From NCBI RefSeq assembly GCF_000003815.2, contig NC_049997.1:6473204-6537203 (forward strand): a stretch of 64,000 nucleotides of DNA, written 5' to 3'. The translations under genes and the position numbers were made by a program. Below are positions 1 to 12,744 of the stretch, in pieces. Positions within the stretch are counted from its first letter, which is position 1, and each line of letters opens with the position of its first letter. This DNA comes from Branchiostoma floridae (lineage: Eukaryota > Chordata > Leptocardii > Amphioxiformes > Branchiostomatidae). The notes under the pieces were generated by a model. It searched no databases. It was not told the DNA's origin and was given only the letters and a program-made list of their open reading frames with translations.

Positions 1-59
1 TAGAATATCTATTAAAAACAATAGACTAATTTTATATTTCTACTAAAAGCACAAAATCC

Positions 60-260
60 CACCATCATACAGAACCTGGGACAGTTCATTAACCTCTGCC
101 TTCAAAGAAGAAGTCAAACCCGATAATAGTATTCATTATATCCTCATATAATAGTTGATTAGACGCTAGTTTTATGTACCACACTATCTACTTCTCTTAG
201 TCTTTGATGTGAAATTAGCCTTCGGGCATGATTTTGCAAATAAACATGATATGAATTAAA
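60..260 (+). repeat. LINE 3' end remnant
   Basis: This stretch resembles the 3' tail of the LINE fragment at 2640-3095. Both share an aagtcaaacccg-like start, a gaaattagcc..gggcatg core and a terminal aataaa. There is no coding sequence left. I read it as the 3' UTR of a 5'-truncated non-LTR element. The rest of 1-1010 shows no gene. Confidence 0.45.
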
Positions 261-1009
261 AACGATGCCAACCAGTTTGTTTCACGTTTAATGTAAAGTA
301 TGGCCAAGAATTAAAAGTATTTCAGAATATGTACACAAACGATATTGACACATTCAATTTCATAGAGAAATCATAAAAATTCAATAAAGCACTCGGTAAG
401 TTACAAATTGGATATAACACGTTAACTAAGACAGCAAAAAATGTTGCATGAACAAACAATAGCTCTGTCCAAATGCAATTGAAAATGAACGTCAGCTTTA
501 TGTTCTTTTATACCGGCTTGCTGTTGTTCCGTACCAGGTGAAACTTTCTGGCACTCGGAAACATCTGTGTATGAATACGTTTATGAAGGTTAGACATCCA
601 GATAAGCAATATTCAACAACAGATCTACAACGTAACCCCACCTTAAACCGGAAGGGAGGACTCCGCGTAAAACTTTCCAGTACTTGGGACCCCGCCTTGC
701 ATCAGAAAGGACAATAGTTTTTCCTATAGTGTTGTCTGACCATAGGAACTATCCTAACATGATTTACATTTGAATAACTTTTTGCATATGACCCTAACGA
801 TCTAGTGCTTAAACCATTTTTTTCTTAGTAGTTAGCTGTACTTGTATGGAATTGTTCTGCTAGTTAATTCTACTGATGCTGAAGAAGAGTGATGGATGTC
901 ACTCGAAACGTCCGGACGTAAATATCCGTTTTTTTATCCAGTTGTAGAGATTAAATTGCATTTGAATTTGTATGAATCATCTGCTGCAAGTATACAAAAG
1001 TAACGGGTT

Positions 1010-1316
1010 CCGCACTGGTGTTCCAGTGCTGAATCAATGGGTCGAATCGGCCTCAGCACTGGTTTTCCAGTGCTGAAGAAACGTCAGCACTGGTTTTCCA
1101 GTGCTGAACGGCCTTGTTCCAGTGCTGGAGCTCCCTCAGCACTGGAATTCCAGTGCTGAACCTAATGCGAGCACTGGATTTCCAGTGCTGAACTTCTCCG
1201 AGCACTGGTTTTCCAGTGCTGGTTTTCCAGTGCTGACAGGAGGGCTTTGAGTGCTGAAGCTGCCTCAGCACTGGATTTTCACTTCAGCACTGGTGTTCCA
1301 CTTCAGCACTGGTGAC
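1010..1316. repeat. palindromic minisatellite
   Basis: About eight or nine degenerate units of roughly 30 bp. Each is built on a self-complementary core AGCACTGG-N4-CCAGTGCT that could fold into a short hairpin. Spacers between cores vary. The last units at 1245-1316 have lost one half of the palindrome. The open frames in it are repeat artefacts. Confidence 0.8.
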
Positions 1317-1536
1317 AGAGGAGACCGTTACTTTTGTATATTTGCTCATCTGCTTCCACATTCTCCAGGAGCGCAAAGAGAGGGAAGATGCCGAGTTGAC
1401 GAGGATGATGCTGGATATACAGCGAAAACAGGACGAACTGGACAGGGACGTGCTGGCCATGTTGCGCAAAGCTCGACCACCTAATTAGCGAGAAAACTTA
1501 CTGCTCAGCGTAAGTATTGTTTACTCCTGTAAACGG

Positions 1537-1818
1537 CATCCTCCTATGCAGGGACATCCAACAGCCAAACCGCCTGTGTGGATGAACCCTGCTCTTTTAA
1601 CCGTCACTCTTAGTTCCTGTGGACGCCTCCCCCAACAACCAGCTGCCAGCCAATCAGAGGAGAGGCTTTCCGATTTCAAAATCCGGGTCTCGCATATATA
1701 AGGCTAAGCTCATTAATACTTATAAGCACGGCGGTAAGGAACTAAGGGTGGCGGCTGAAAGAGCAGGGCACATCCAGACAGGCAGTTTGGCAGTTGGATG
1801 TCCCTGCGTAGGAGGATG
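1537..1818. mobile_element. 282-bp MITE with 26-bp TIRs and 8-bp TSD
   Basis: Terminal inverted repeats at 1537-1562 and 1793-1818 match at 25 of 26 positions. Both ends are flanked by the same octamer, gtaaacgg (1529-1536 and 1819-1826), a perfect 8-bp target-site duplication. That size fits hAT or P superfamily elements. There is no transposase. The interior carries a CCAATCAGAG motif followed by TATATAAGG, so it looks promoter-like. Superfamily is inference from TSD length. Confidence 0.75.
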
Positions 1819-1969
1819 GTAAACGGATGGTCCACAAGACAACTAGACCTAAGAAAACAGCCGACTTGTTCCAATTACTGTCCATAATACACAATGACGT
1901 CAATATATCATACAAAAATCGTGTTTTTCGGCACTAACATTTTTGTTAAAACTAATACATTCATTCGAT

Positions 1970-2302
1970 CAGGGCTCGAAACTTTTTCTGCATACCTGCA
2001 CTGGTGCAGGTAACATTGAAAATTACCTGCACCAGACAAATTTTACCTGCACCACTCTGAATTTAGGCAGTATGAATCATACTAAAATTCTTCAGGAACC
2101 GTTGCTATTTATTCTTTTATACTTTTTAGGTGGTAACAGTCAATGCAGCTAATATCAATCCATAAATACTTCATAGGACATTTGTGTATAAAACCCAGTA
2201 CATGAACCAGTGCAGGTTAGGTGCAGTGGACACCGGAAATACCTGCACAGCTCCAATTTTACATGCACTAATCTTCATATGCAGGTGGTATTTCGAGCCC
2301 TG
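1970..2302. mobile_element. MITE with CAGGGCTCGAA termini
   Basis: The element starts CAGGGCTCGAA and ends ttcgagccctg, as a perfect terminal inverted repeat. The interior repeats acctgcac motifs in both orientations. CAGGG termini are usual for hAT-type elements. I do not see an intact 8-bp target duplication. There is no coding capacity. Confidence 0.65.
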
Positions 2303-2639
2303 ACATTATTGCAAGTCTGCAATAGTCATTTGCACTAAATGATGTTATGTCATTCATTCCAGCTCAAAATAAAGCAGAGTGCTCCATCTCGTTACTATAA
2401 GGTGATCGTGCTGCTGCTACCATCAAGACCTTTTTCCAACGTACACGTCTTAATTATAACTTACCTATACCTACTTTCCTAGTCTCTTGACCTCCAGCTC
2501 AAATTTGACAACAAATACTTTAAACCAAAGGTATTAATTCTTTATTGACCTATTTCTTTAATTCTTTATTGATACTTTTATTGATCTATTTCATTCAAGT
2601 ATTCTAGTCATTTTATTTACTCAAAACTGATTGCATTGG

Positions 2640-3095
2640 AATTGAAAAGCAACCTGCTCATGAAAGAATCTGTAAGCAGTGCACAACGAATGCAGTGGAA
2701 AATGAAAGACATTTCATCTGTGAATGTCCCCGATTCGATGCTGAAAGAGACACACTGTTTGAAAGAGTGTCCGAAATCACACCAAACTTTTCATTAAAAA
2801 AACAAACACAAAAGACACACTCACAGCTAAGATCATTGAATCAATCTATCATAGAAATGTGGGACATTTCATTTTCAACTGTTTAAAAAAAAAGTCAAAC
2901 CCCGCAATAGTAATGTAGGTTTAAGAATCGTATTCGATATTTTGTATGTACATGTACATACAATCAGTTACTATTTTTATGTTAGAATTTACATTATCTA
3001 CTGTTTTCCAATCACTTCATGTATTTGAAGTTCACTTGAAATTAGCCCCATGGGCATGAATTGCCAATAAAACATTTCACTATTGAATGGCATTC
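2640..3095 (+). mobile_element. LINE 3' fragment (C-terminal zinc-finger end plus 3' UTR)
   Basis: Translated from about 2660, the frame gives ERICKQC followed by VENERHFICECPRFDAER. This is the C-terminal Cys/His signature (CxxC...HxxxxC) common after the reverse transcriptase of many non-LTR retrotransposons. The frame ends at 2886. An AT-rich 3' UTR follows and ends gggcatgaattgccaataaaac, like the copy at 60-260. The element is heavily 5'-truncated. From 3096 to 3747 I see no gene. Confidence 0.7.
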
Positions 3096-3747
3096 TGATC
3101 ACGCAGAAGGTAAATGGGTCAATTGACTTCATTACAATGAACTCTATTCTACCCGAACGCATGTATGTATGTCAAATTGAATTGTACTGTAACAGTTGAC
3201 AATAACTACCACCAAGAACTTATCAGAGAGCTACCATAATGATTTTTGTGCTGTTGTATTGTGACAAGGAAACCAACACCATGTGTCTAACCTGTTTTTT
3301 CATCCTCTTTGTATCCATCGTTACTTGTCAATTATACCTGGCGCCATAGAGAGCAAAACACTTCAATCTGCATTGGAAGTAAGTCACATGCATTAGATAG
3401 TCTGACTATGCTATGTAAAAGCATGAACGTACCAAGTAGACCTCCATGACCTAAGTATCAAGTCACATCCGGGCACCAAATTGCAACGCTCCCCCCGAAG
3501 TAAAGCTTTAAATGGGTACTGGGTCGTGCTTGTTTGCGCCACTTTGCAAGAGACAGGCGCAAACAACACGCCAATTGGCGCCAATTTGTCACAAGGAAAG
3601 AGTTAGACAGCTGATCAGAGTTAGACATAATTTCATTCCTCTTGCACACAGGCATCTATATAGTATTACATAAAATCTGCTCCACGCACATTGTAAAAAA
3701 TGTCTACTATTACACATCAAATGGCTTAATATCAAGGTTTAATATCA

Positions 3748-4815
3748 ATGAATGGCACTTCTCACTCACTCCAACAACACCTTAAGCCATCTTTAGGTTT
3801 TTAGCCTTGAAGACAGGCTTGAGCACATGGATTCCCCAAATGAGGTACCAGCCTATCACTTCCAAGTCATGTATATTCAATAATTATATCATAATTACTA
3901 TTTTTAAGTACAAATCACAAGTTTGTGAGAGATTCAGTACATAATTTACAACTTGTGCATAGATTTTAGATACATTTTGCATTGAAACTGCTCATCTAGA
4001 CCTCCCAAAAGGCCTTTCTTAATAATACCATTAAATTTCCATCCAATCTTCTGACGGAATATAATTATGCTAGAATGAAGTCACTCTCACTAACTCCATA
4101 TAACATTTCTGCCAGAAATATCTTGATACATCTCAAAAGCTTTTAGTCTTAAAGGTAGGTTTAAGAACATTTATACCAGTGTACAGCAGACACCAAGTAA
4201 AAGGCAGCGTGCGTATCATGGCATTCATGAGGTATCAGTTGTGAACAATTACTACTGTATCTGAAGTTTTGGCAACTTATCTTATGATAGTACATGTACA
4301 TTAATAACCATTTGTGCTAACATGTAGCTACAAAGATGCATTGATACTGCTCATTAAATTTGAACCGTCTATGGTATCATCCTTGGAATCTAGTATAAAA
4401 CATTAGGTTCTGTCAATCAATGAATGACACTTCTCACTCACTCCAAAACACCTTCAGCTATCTTAAGAACTTTTAGCCTTGAAGGTGCGTAAATTCAGAA
4501 AGTGGATGCCCTAAATCACAGCTGACATATCATACTAACAGTTTGTTATCAGTTTTACATGGAAGTCATGTATACTAAGAAATCATATTATCATTACTAC
4601 TTGTAAGTACAAATCAGGAGTTTCTAAAGTATCACATCAATTGAAATTTGTGCGTAAAATACATAACATTTGCATTAATATATCTATACTGCTCTTCATC
4701 CTAAACCTCTCAAAAGGCCTATCATAATAATTCCATTGAACTTCCATCAAACATTGTGAAAGGATATGCCAGAATGAAGCCACTCTCACTCACTTCATCA
4801 ACACCTTGATACATC
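3748..4815 (-). repeat. degenerate copies of the AGMO terminal-exon region
   Basis: Blocks near 3748-3860, 4075-4190 and 4415-4520 each resemble the end of the true last AGMO exon (about 4765-4900). They share the cactctcactcactcc stretch, ttttagccttgaagg and, in the first block, the following accagcct. The block at 4075 pairs with 4765, and 3748 with 4415. This implies a unit of about 670-690 bp duplicated in tandem on top of an older half-unit duplication. None keeps the exon open to its acceptor. They are pseudo-exon remnants downstream of the gene. Confidence 0.6.
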
Positions 4816-7800
4816 TCAAGTACTTTTAGCCTTGAAGGTGGGTTTGAGGAAGTGAATACCCCAGATGGCAGCAGACATCATGTACCAGCCTAACATGGCG
4901 TTCAGCAGTGGAGAGGGCAGCAGGACCGCGGGCGACCCCGACAGTCTGGTTGCCACGTCAACCAACACGAATGTCAGGCAGCGCGTGAAGTCTACTACTG
5001 GTGCACTTGGCCTGAAAAAAGTATGGCACCGATTGTTAAAACCTTTCACCGGAGAGCTGTATATTGTATGTTTCACATTAATTGACATTCTGTGAGCAAT
5101 TTGCATTGAGAATGGTAACAGAACAGTTACCAACATGTTGCTAGGTACAATGTATGAGGAAGTTGGCTGTGTCTAAGAATTTTCTAGCTGATAAGTACTA
5201 GTAATTTTATCTTCACGCACAAGTTAGAGGTCCAAGCATTCAATGTCAAACTATGATAATATGATGTAACAGTTACATACTTCCTGTCCATGATGGCAGC
5301 CACACACACCAGAGTCCAGACCACAAACATCACCCTCCCCAACATGGCAGCCATAGTCAGGGTCTGAGGATATTAAAATGCATTATAAAAGGGAAAAAAC
5401 ATACATTTTAAAACAATTACAAACAGGAAATACAGGGACTTCTTTTCTTAGAGACACTGTAGAGTTTAAACATTAAAAACCCCAGCAAAACTGCACAATC
5501 ATTTCAAAAATTTATCCAAAACTTTAGCCCAAGGATATTGCAGATTGCCGCAAGGGAAAGAGACTCTAGAAAGAAGCTTAAAAAAGGAAATTACGAACCT
5601 CGAAGTATATCATTAAGGGAATGAACAGTATTCAGTTAGAAGCAAATATCAAGAAATGTAAAACTCATATTTGTAAGAAGCCATCTATAGCTACATGCAT
5701 CTGTCTTCACCTACCTTAACAACAGCAAACAGTTCCTGGTACAAAACCATGGCCAGGAAAAAATGTACAGCCACGTAGACGGACCAAAGGCTGGATACCT
5801 TGCTGTCATACATTGGTTCTGGATACTTCACCTAATAAATAAGGCAACATAAACAAAAAGGCTTCTTTAGAGTTTGTAAGAGCAAAAGACGTGACATCAA
5901 TGCACATCGACTCAACGTTATGAATTCGAACAAAAGAACCAGGCAAACAGTTGAACAGCTGTTCGAGTTTTTGATAGCAGCAAGTGAGTTCCAATTGTTC
6001 GAATCAAAGTATAGAGCCCCGTACTGTAAAATACGGAACGGTCTGAACACAGATATCAAACGTAAATACGGCCTGGATATGATATAGGTCTTAGACGAGT
6101 ATCATTGTATTAATTGACTTATTACTGTTGCCTTACAATCGTACCATGTACAAATGTCGTGCAATAAAGTTCATTCAATCATTCATTATAAATCAAATTA
6201 CCTTAGGGATGTCCTCGATACAGCCCAGGCGAGGTTTCCCTGGTGCCCAGCCCGGTCCCTTCCACAGTACCGACAGTTTGTTGGTCAGGCCTGGAGTCGC
6301 CCAGAATGTGTTCCAGATATGGGCGTAGTGGCAAACCTAGAGATGGGAAACAAGTCATGGATGTTTCTTTTCTTTTGCTTAACCAGTAAACCACCTTAAA
6401 ATGATATGCAGCAGTTTTGTAGCAATTATAAGCTACCTTTGTATTGTTCATGACACCGCAAATACAGTGTAACTATGCATTTTCAATGTACTGCTCAGTG
6501 ACTGCACTGTAGAATCAATGGAAGGTTTATGATTTTGTGATTTTATTGAGTTTATGTACATTAAGTAATTATCTCACCTGCACCCAGATAGGGTCCCATG
6601 TGTTGAGTGGGTGCGTCAGACCATACACAACCTTCTCTTCTTCCTTTGCAAACGTACCTAAGTGGGTATCACAATCATAACAGTCACTATATGGACATGT
6701 TAGATAAGAATGTATTATTTTCATCTATCTATGCATCCAAGCAGCCTGTATACAGCACATCTCAAGGAATGTTAGGAAAATACCTGAAGATCTAACAGCT
6801 ATCACACAAAAATTAATACACTAGAAGGTCACATCATTTTCATACCAATAAGATTAAGGCACTTACCAAATATCCTGTCAAAGATGATCAGAGTGCCGCC
6901 ATAGTTCTTGTCAATACAGTATCTGTTCCTTCCTTATTTCGAGGAAAGAAAAAAATTCAAAGGTGAATATACTAAAGTCACTATAAGAAGTGTATAATAC
7001 AGTCAAGTAGATGCAAAAAGCATTGACTGTAAAAAAGATAAGGCTAATGTACTAGCTTTTGAAGTGCAAGATACCAGAATGCACAATAGTTGATTTGAGA
7101 CTTTCCTAGTCTGATTCTTTATGGAAATACAATGCATTAACTGACCATGGTGTACCCTGTGGTGACTGGGAGTGTTCAGTATGTACTCCAGGGGCCCTAG
7201 AGACGTCACCAGCTGTAGAATGAACATGTACATTGGAAATGTAAGCTTGGTGCTGTGATTTTATCTGCCAACAGTAGGTGTAAGTAAGTCTGATCTCTTG
7301 ACTACACTTTATTCATATCATTTTTTTGGTTAGCTTTCATAATTATATAATTATCTATTTATATATTATATACAAAAATATAGGTAATATGTTTTGCTTT
7401 TGTTAAGTTATAATTGTGATTTAAGTTGTTTTATAGTATATATCTGTAGTTAAGATATGTACAGATATTTGTACTGTATTTTTGCATATGTTGTGAAGGA
7501 CATGAGAAAGATTAGTATACACATTTTGTTTCACTAATGGAGTTTCCTAATAAACATAAATATCATTATAAAAACAGTGTCTGTGAATGAAAACAATATA
7601 ATGCATAATAATGTACAGTGTAGAGATTTTTTAACACAGAGCTTGGGGAAAAAAAAAGTTTTCCACAATTCCAGAAATTAATGAAGTCCTTAATTACCTC
7701 AGTATGGATCCAGAACTGATATAACAAGTTGAACTGTTTGTGAGCGGAGAAGGCCGCTGGGGGAACCAGAAAAGCCAATGGGAGATAGGAGAACTGAAAT

Positions 7801-10800
7801 CAACAGTAGTCATAGTTAATACAATTGATAGCTAGAATCTTCTACACTGCCTTGAAACAATCAATCTTTTATTTGTTTTTAGAAATATCAGTTGAGAAAA
7901 ACACATTTACCAATTTCAATCTAGATTATATAATATGAGATTTTGAAAAAGTTACATGTACAGCTCCAAGGATTCAAAAGCTCATGGGAGTTATTGTGTT
8001 TTTGTTTGTTCGTTTGCTAGTTCACCTTTATCTGAGGGGCAACCTATGCATGATCATTGCTTTTAAAAACTTTTACGGATAACAATTAAGTGGACAGAAG
8101 GTGGTTTCAAAGAGAAGTATCTTAAACATTTTTAATAAATGCCCAACAAAGGCACAAAGTGTACTTACCCAGAAAGTGCCGACTAGCTGCGTGGTGGACT
8201 GTCTGAGTGCTGTTGTCAGGTTGTAGTCTTCTGAACTGTGATGAACCTGATGTGCTGCCCACAGGATGTTCACTTCTACAGCAGGAAAAAAAATCATGAC
8301 GATCTGTTAACATCCTCTTGAGCTATTAAAGTCTGAAATAAATTGGCCCTGATGCAGTTCCCTAAAAACTGATAGTGAGTGAGTGAGTGAAACTTATACA
8401 ACATAGTAAGTACTTTATACCCCAAGTCAAGAGCTATAAAGTATATGTTAGCCAACTGTCTTTTTAGTGATAAATTATCTACACATTTGAATCGCAAAAC
8501 AATTGAGACAGACATAAATTTTCTTAAGTTTCAACTGCAAGATATTCACAGTTGTCATCATTGATTTACTTTTAAATAATCTACAGTCTTCAACAGTGGT
8601 GTCTACTACTGCTTTTAGTTTGTACCTATATAGAAACAATTTTACAGGTATGGTACATGTATTGGTCTTTAGGTACACAGCCTATAATAGTTATTCAGGC
8701 AGAGACTTACTATTAAGTGTAAAGTTGCCAACTGTGACCTATACGTACCATGTGACATCCGATGTAACCAGTAGTAGCCAAACTCCACCAGTATGAAGGC
8801 AGTCCACCAGGTGATGGGAGAGTCCCAGGGTAGGTCCACCAGCCTGTAGTTCTCATACACCCAGATGTACACCATCAGGTAAACACCCTTGGAAAACAAT
8901 CTACGAAGAACACAAAAATGAGACCATAAGTTGAAGTCTATTTCTCTCAAAAGTAGATCAGTTCTGTTTCCTATTTTATCTTTTGGACACTTAAATCCTA
9001 ACAGACAAATGATGTCATAAATTGGCAAAGTACATACTCCTAGAATAAAAACAAGATGTTTTCTAGTTTATCTTTTTGGACCTATTAACATGTAACTTTT
9101 GCAAGCCCTCGTCTTCTTTATGTGAAAATAATTTTTTTACTATCAAACCACATACATAACTTTTATAGGTGACTGCCTCTACATACATTCATATATGGAC
9201 CAACTGAAGGTTAACATAATATCATTTATTTGCTCGAATATTGAAAATATTTATTAATGCAATCCAGTTGTTTTTTCTGTATATTGCATATTGCATCTTT
9301 TGGTAGAAGTGTATTTAATTGATGAGTATTTCAACATTCAGCATGACTTACTGAGACATTTGCTGGAGCATTCCTGCCGACATGGAGCTTATTGAGTCAT
9401 TGAGGCGGGTGGGCGTCTGCTTGTTCTTCAGAGAGGCCACAAACAACTCCAGAAAGATCATGCCAAAAAAGAACGGTGATGCCTGGAAACATTTTGGAAA
9501 AAAAAACATTTTGCAAACTTGAAAAAGCCATAGTTGAGGATACAAGGCATTTGGGATAACATACTTCAACCTCTATGGTACTCCTAGATCATTCAGAAAC
9601 TGCACTGCACCCTCTAGCAAAGCACGGGAAACTGCAGTATTAGAAAAACACACAAGCACACACTGAGAGAGAAAAACGGACTGACACACACAAACACACA
9701 ATGTGACATTCACAAACACACACACATTCACACGCACACACACTTATAAAATTGCCCTAAATTTATAAATCTTTAGACATTATTAATCTCAATGGGCTCT
9801 CAGAGTGTCACAATCTTTAGTTTAAGTCCCAAGGGATTGAAGATGGTGATTATTATCTTAAGTAATTTCTCTCCCTTGGGACTAAAACTAAAGATGTGTC
9901 ATATGATATAGAGTAGAGTAAAATAGTCAGTAATAATAATAATAATAATATCGGGTGTATTTGCAGCCAGTGCCATAGGCAGGTACCCAATGTGTTGAGT
10001 AATGAGGCTGTTTAACGTGGTCGAGGCACCTCCTCGAGCACGGGACCCCCGTTTTACGTCCCTCCCGGAAGACGATTTCGTGGAAAGCTTCGTGAGGCTA
10101 CAGCAATCCGGACGTCCTTGGTTGGTCTCCCATCCAAGCACTGTCCGGACCGCGCGTTGCTTAACTTCCGAGATCGAGGGATCGGGTGTACCAACGCGCC
10201 ACGCGGCCGTAGCTATAATAAATTTATTAACGGTTATCTAAATTACTTCACTTCTAAACCTTAAAAGACTTTGTGATTCTGTGACCATGTACAAAGATGT
10301 CCAAAGATGCATAAGGGAGATTTGTGATAACGCTCACATATGTAACTTATGTATGCAGAATATCAGCTTTGTTGACACTGGGCAAAGTACTAACGGGGGG
10401 GATCCAATGTCCGGTTACTGTTCTAAGTGAATGCGCATGGCTTTTGCCATCGTACATTTTACTGAGAACCCATCAAAAACAAGTCAAGATCTTGTTAACA
10501 ACCATATAACTGTGATTGAAGCTGTGCAGACATACATTTCATTTAACGGCAGCAACTACCGAACTGTAGTTTGATAGCGCGCGAAACTATTGGCAGGTTT
10601 TGACTTGCGTTTCAGTAGAACGTTCTAACACAAAAAGGGGGTCCAAACTCCGATAAGTTAACAACCAAGCCATCTCTCTATATTTTTAAGCGTCCTATGC
10701 ATGCAAAATAACACTTAACTTCTGCAATACTATTTTTTGTCACAAATGTATGCAATATTTTGAATTACGCTGCATATTTAAATACGTTTAGTTACAAGGT

Positions 10801-11884
10801 TTACCTCTAACGGCGAAACCAACCTGTCGCCAAAAATGAAAATGGCGGTACATTTGTTTACATCTGCCTGTGATTACACTTTTTCACTTTCGGCTTCTTA
10901 ATTTCCCGCTTTAACCTCGTTTTTAACAGCAGAGATGACTACAGGATTTCTTTAGTCGGTAGGGATCGATGTTCTTGAATGATCGGTACTCTACTGACGA
11001 GTTGACTAACTCCATCGTGTTGCGCATCGCTCGGCTTCCAGCATAGGTGATCGGCAAAGATGGCGGGGGGTGACAGGGCCGGGAACATGCGGCATAATTT
11101 AGCTCCGATTATCCAACTATAAAAGCAAAGACACGGAATAGCTGTGCTTCTTTAGGAAGTCTTATAGATATCCTTCTCATCTGTGGTGGTATCTTTTCAC
11201 ATTTCGTATTTGACGATGAATAATTTAAGAGTTTCCCGGGCCATGTTCTCGATATGTTCGCTCGTCAGCATGCACGGAAGGCGTCAAACTTGTGTACTTT
11301 TTTCAATCGTTATCTGTTGGGGATTACCAACTTGGACACATACTCTGACTTTTCAGATATTTACAACAAGGTTTAGTCCATAACAAGTTGTACTTATCAT
11401 GTGCAGACACTTATGCATATCTCCGCAAAAATGATTTTAAAATCCTACCGGACTTTGGACCCCTACCGGACATTGGACCCCTCCCGGTACTATGGGACTT
11501 TCATAAGTTTTAAATAAAAACAAATTCCTTTAGCACTGAACAAAAATGAAATAGCCAACGTGTAAAGCAGCATAACGACTAGTTTACTAACTTGTAACTA
11601 CATGTACTTGCAAGTCAGTGAAGTTTAGCTGTCAAAGCAAAAAAGTTTTCATTCACGGGTCAAAGTTCGAAGTGTTTTGAGGTTTTACGCAACGAAGAAA
11701 CAAACGACAAAAGACAAAGTTTCGGGACAAAAACCTGTGCCACATATTTGGGAACCTCCTCCACTGTTCGGAACGACGTTTCGTTGGGAGTGACGAGGTA
11801 GAAGATCCGCCGAACCCCTGTCAGGACCGACGGTCCGTCTTTTCCGGCGAAGACCTCCTGAATTTTTAGGTTCTCTTCCGCCAT
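4816..11884 (-). CDS. AGMO: alkylglycerol monooxygenase (AGMO/TMEM195), 12 exons, 459 aa
   Basis: AGMO is a tetrahydrobiopterin-dependent, di-iron ER membrane enzyme that hydroxylates the ether bond of alkylglycerols. I join 12 exons on the minus strand: 11735-11884, 9352-9482, 8749-8900, 8169-8275, 7698-7793, 7146-7212, 6867-6932, 6578-6657, 6202-6336, 5715-5831, 5281-5363, 4816-5011. All junctions are GT-AG and phases join without a break, giving 459 codons plus stop (human protein 445 aa). Fatty-acid-hydroxylase histidine motifs are present: HRMSH at the exon 3/4 join, HQVHHSSEDYN in exon 4, and PSHHRVHHG at the exon 6/7 join. The family-typical YCIDKNYGG and VVYGLTHP follow. Hydrophobic segments span exons 2, 5, 10, 11 and 12. 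The start MAEENL has a good context (accaagATGG), and the frame upstream has no earlier ATG. Function is assigned by homology. Confidence 0.93.
9640..9745. repeat. CA-rich simple sequence in AGMO intron 1
   Basis: Imperfect (ca)n and cacacaaacacaca runs follow the second AGMO coding exon. Simple-sequence intron filler with no coding potential. Confidence 0.7.
9808..9896. repeat. inverted repeat / hairpin
   Basis: The left arm atctttagtttaagtcccaag (about 9809-9830) is nearly the reverse complement of the right arm starting cttgggactaaaact (about 9875-9895), around a loop of about 45 bp. This could be a small MITE end pair or a stable stem in the AGMO pre-mRNA. Confidence 0.55.
9928..10213 (-). 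mobile_element. 5S rRNA-derived SINE
   Basis: Read on the minus strand from 10211, the sequence opens TACGGCC. It contains cgatctcggaagttaagca and ends its head with cttggatgggagacc at about 10120. This is the 5S rRNA order (5' stem, box A region, box C region) with many substitutions in between. A body of about 150 bp follows, ending in an (att)n tail at about 9930-9950. The 5S head with an internal Pol III promoter, an unrelated body and a simple tail are the marks of a SINE3-type element. It lies in AGMO intron 1, in the same orientation as the gene. Confidence 0.85.
10214..11734. other. rest of AGMO intron 1, no gene recognised
   Basis: I see no confident exon here. Short related blocks occur in opposite orientation: ggatccaatgtccgg near 10400 and ccggacattggaccc near 11470. 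They may be ends of a degraded element. The 10820-11110 stretch is relatively CpG-rich with gatggcgg motifs, so an alternative promoter is possible but unsupported. Confidence 0.35.
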
Positions 11885-12080
11885 CTTGGTTTTAGTTATC
11901 TGGTGACGCAATATTCAAGCAGATGTTGGGACGGGACGATAACATTCATCTCCGAGCAGATGTTGGGACGGGACACGCACAACTCTTATAACGAGTTAGA
12001 GAATGTTTTGATTTTTGTTCCCGAAAAGGGACTTTGTTTTGTACGATTTTGATTTTTGGCGACGCCTCAGGGGCGGAGGC
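11885..12080 (-). promoter_or_regulatory. probable AGMO promoter region
   Basis: The sequence directly upstream of the AGMO start contains a direct duplication of gcagatgttgggacggga (about 11919 and 11955). No TATA box is obvious at a fitting distance. The promoter call rests on position only. From 12081 to 12740 I see no gene. Confidence 0.3.
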
Positions 12081-12744
12081 ATTCTACAGTATTACGATTG
12101 CTTTGAAAATATTCCAAAAATTGCACGAATGCATTCCCTAGGGAATTCGTTTTGAGGTAGCCTTTGCCTGTTTGGTCTTTTGTCGGAACAGAAATGGCCT
12201 TTGTTGCTTGGTATTTTACCGTCACATTATTTACTGTTTGGGGCAATTTGCTTCTTTCAGCACAAAAAAACATTGTCATAATCAATGCATTAAGTACGTT
12301 TTTATGTTTCTGGCAATTGAGATTTATATCACAACCCTCAATCGCTCTTTTGGTGTTCTTTGAGAGAAATAGGAACACTATATTAAAGCTTTAATGTTTA
12401 AAGTAGTTTTTTTTTTGTTTCACCTGTGAACACAGTCGTATTTTGAATTTACTAAATCTGATTTGAAACAATTTTTATTTGCAAGATATTTGTAGAAAGC
12501 AGAAAAGGCCATGACTGTCCACATTTTAAAGACTACTCATTTCCAAAACAAACGATCCACACAATTGCCTATACCTTTCATTTCATCTACATACCGTTTA
12601 TGATCTGTATTGACGGATCTTTTTTGACTGATCTGTATGTAACAGTTGTCATATAGTTGGTGATTTCCCGAATATTTCAATTGTCTATATCCAAGTTTCT
12701 AGCAATTTGTGAAATTTTAATGGGTATTCAGATTTTAATGGAAT

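Noticed and set aside
4865..5095. Plus-strand 76-aa frame
   Set aside because: Antisense shadow of the last AGMO coding exon.
10117..10213. functional 5S rRNA gene on the minus strand
   Set aside because: Too many substitutions in the centre and a SINE body attached; treated as a 5S-derived SINE.
11059..11118. Start exon MAGGDRAGNMRHNLAP in AGMO intron 1
   Set aside because: Good Kozak-like context, but it runs into a stop after 19 codons without a convincing donor.
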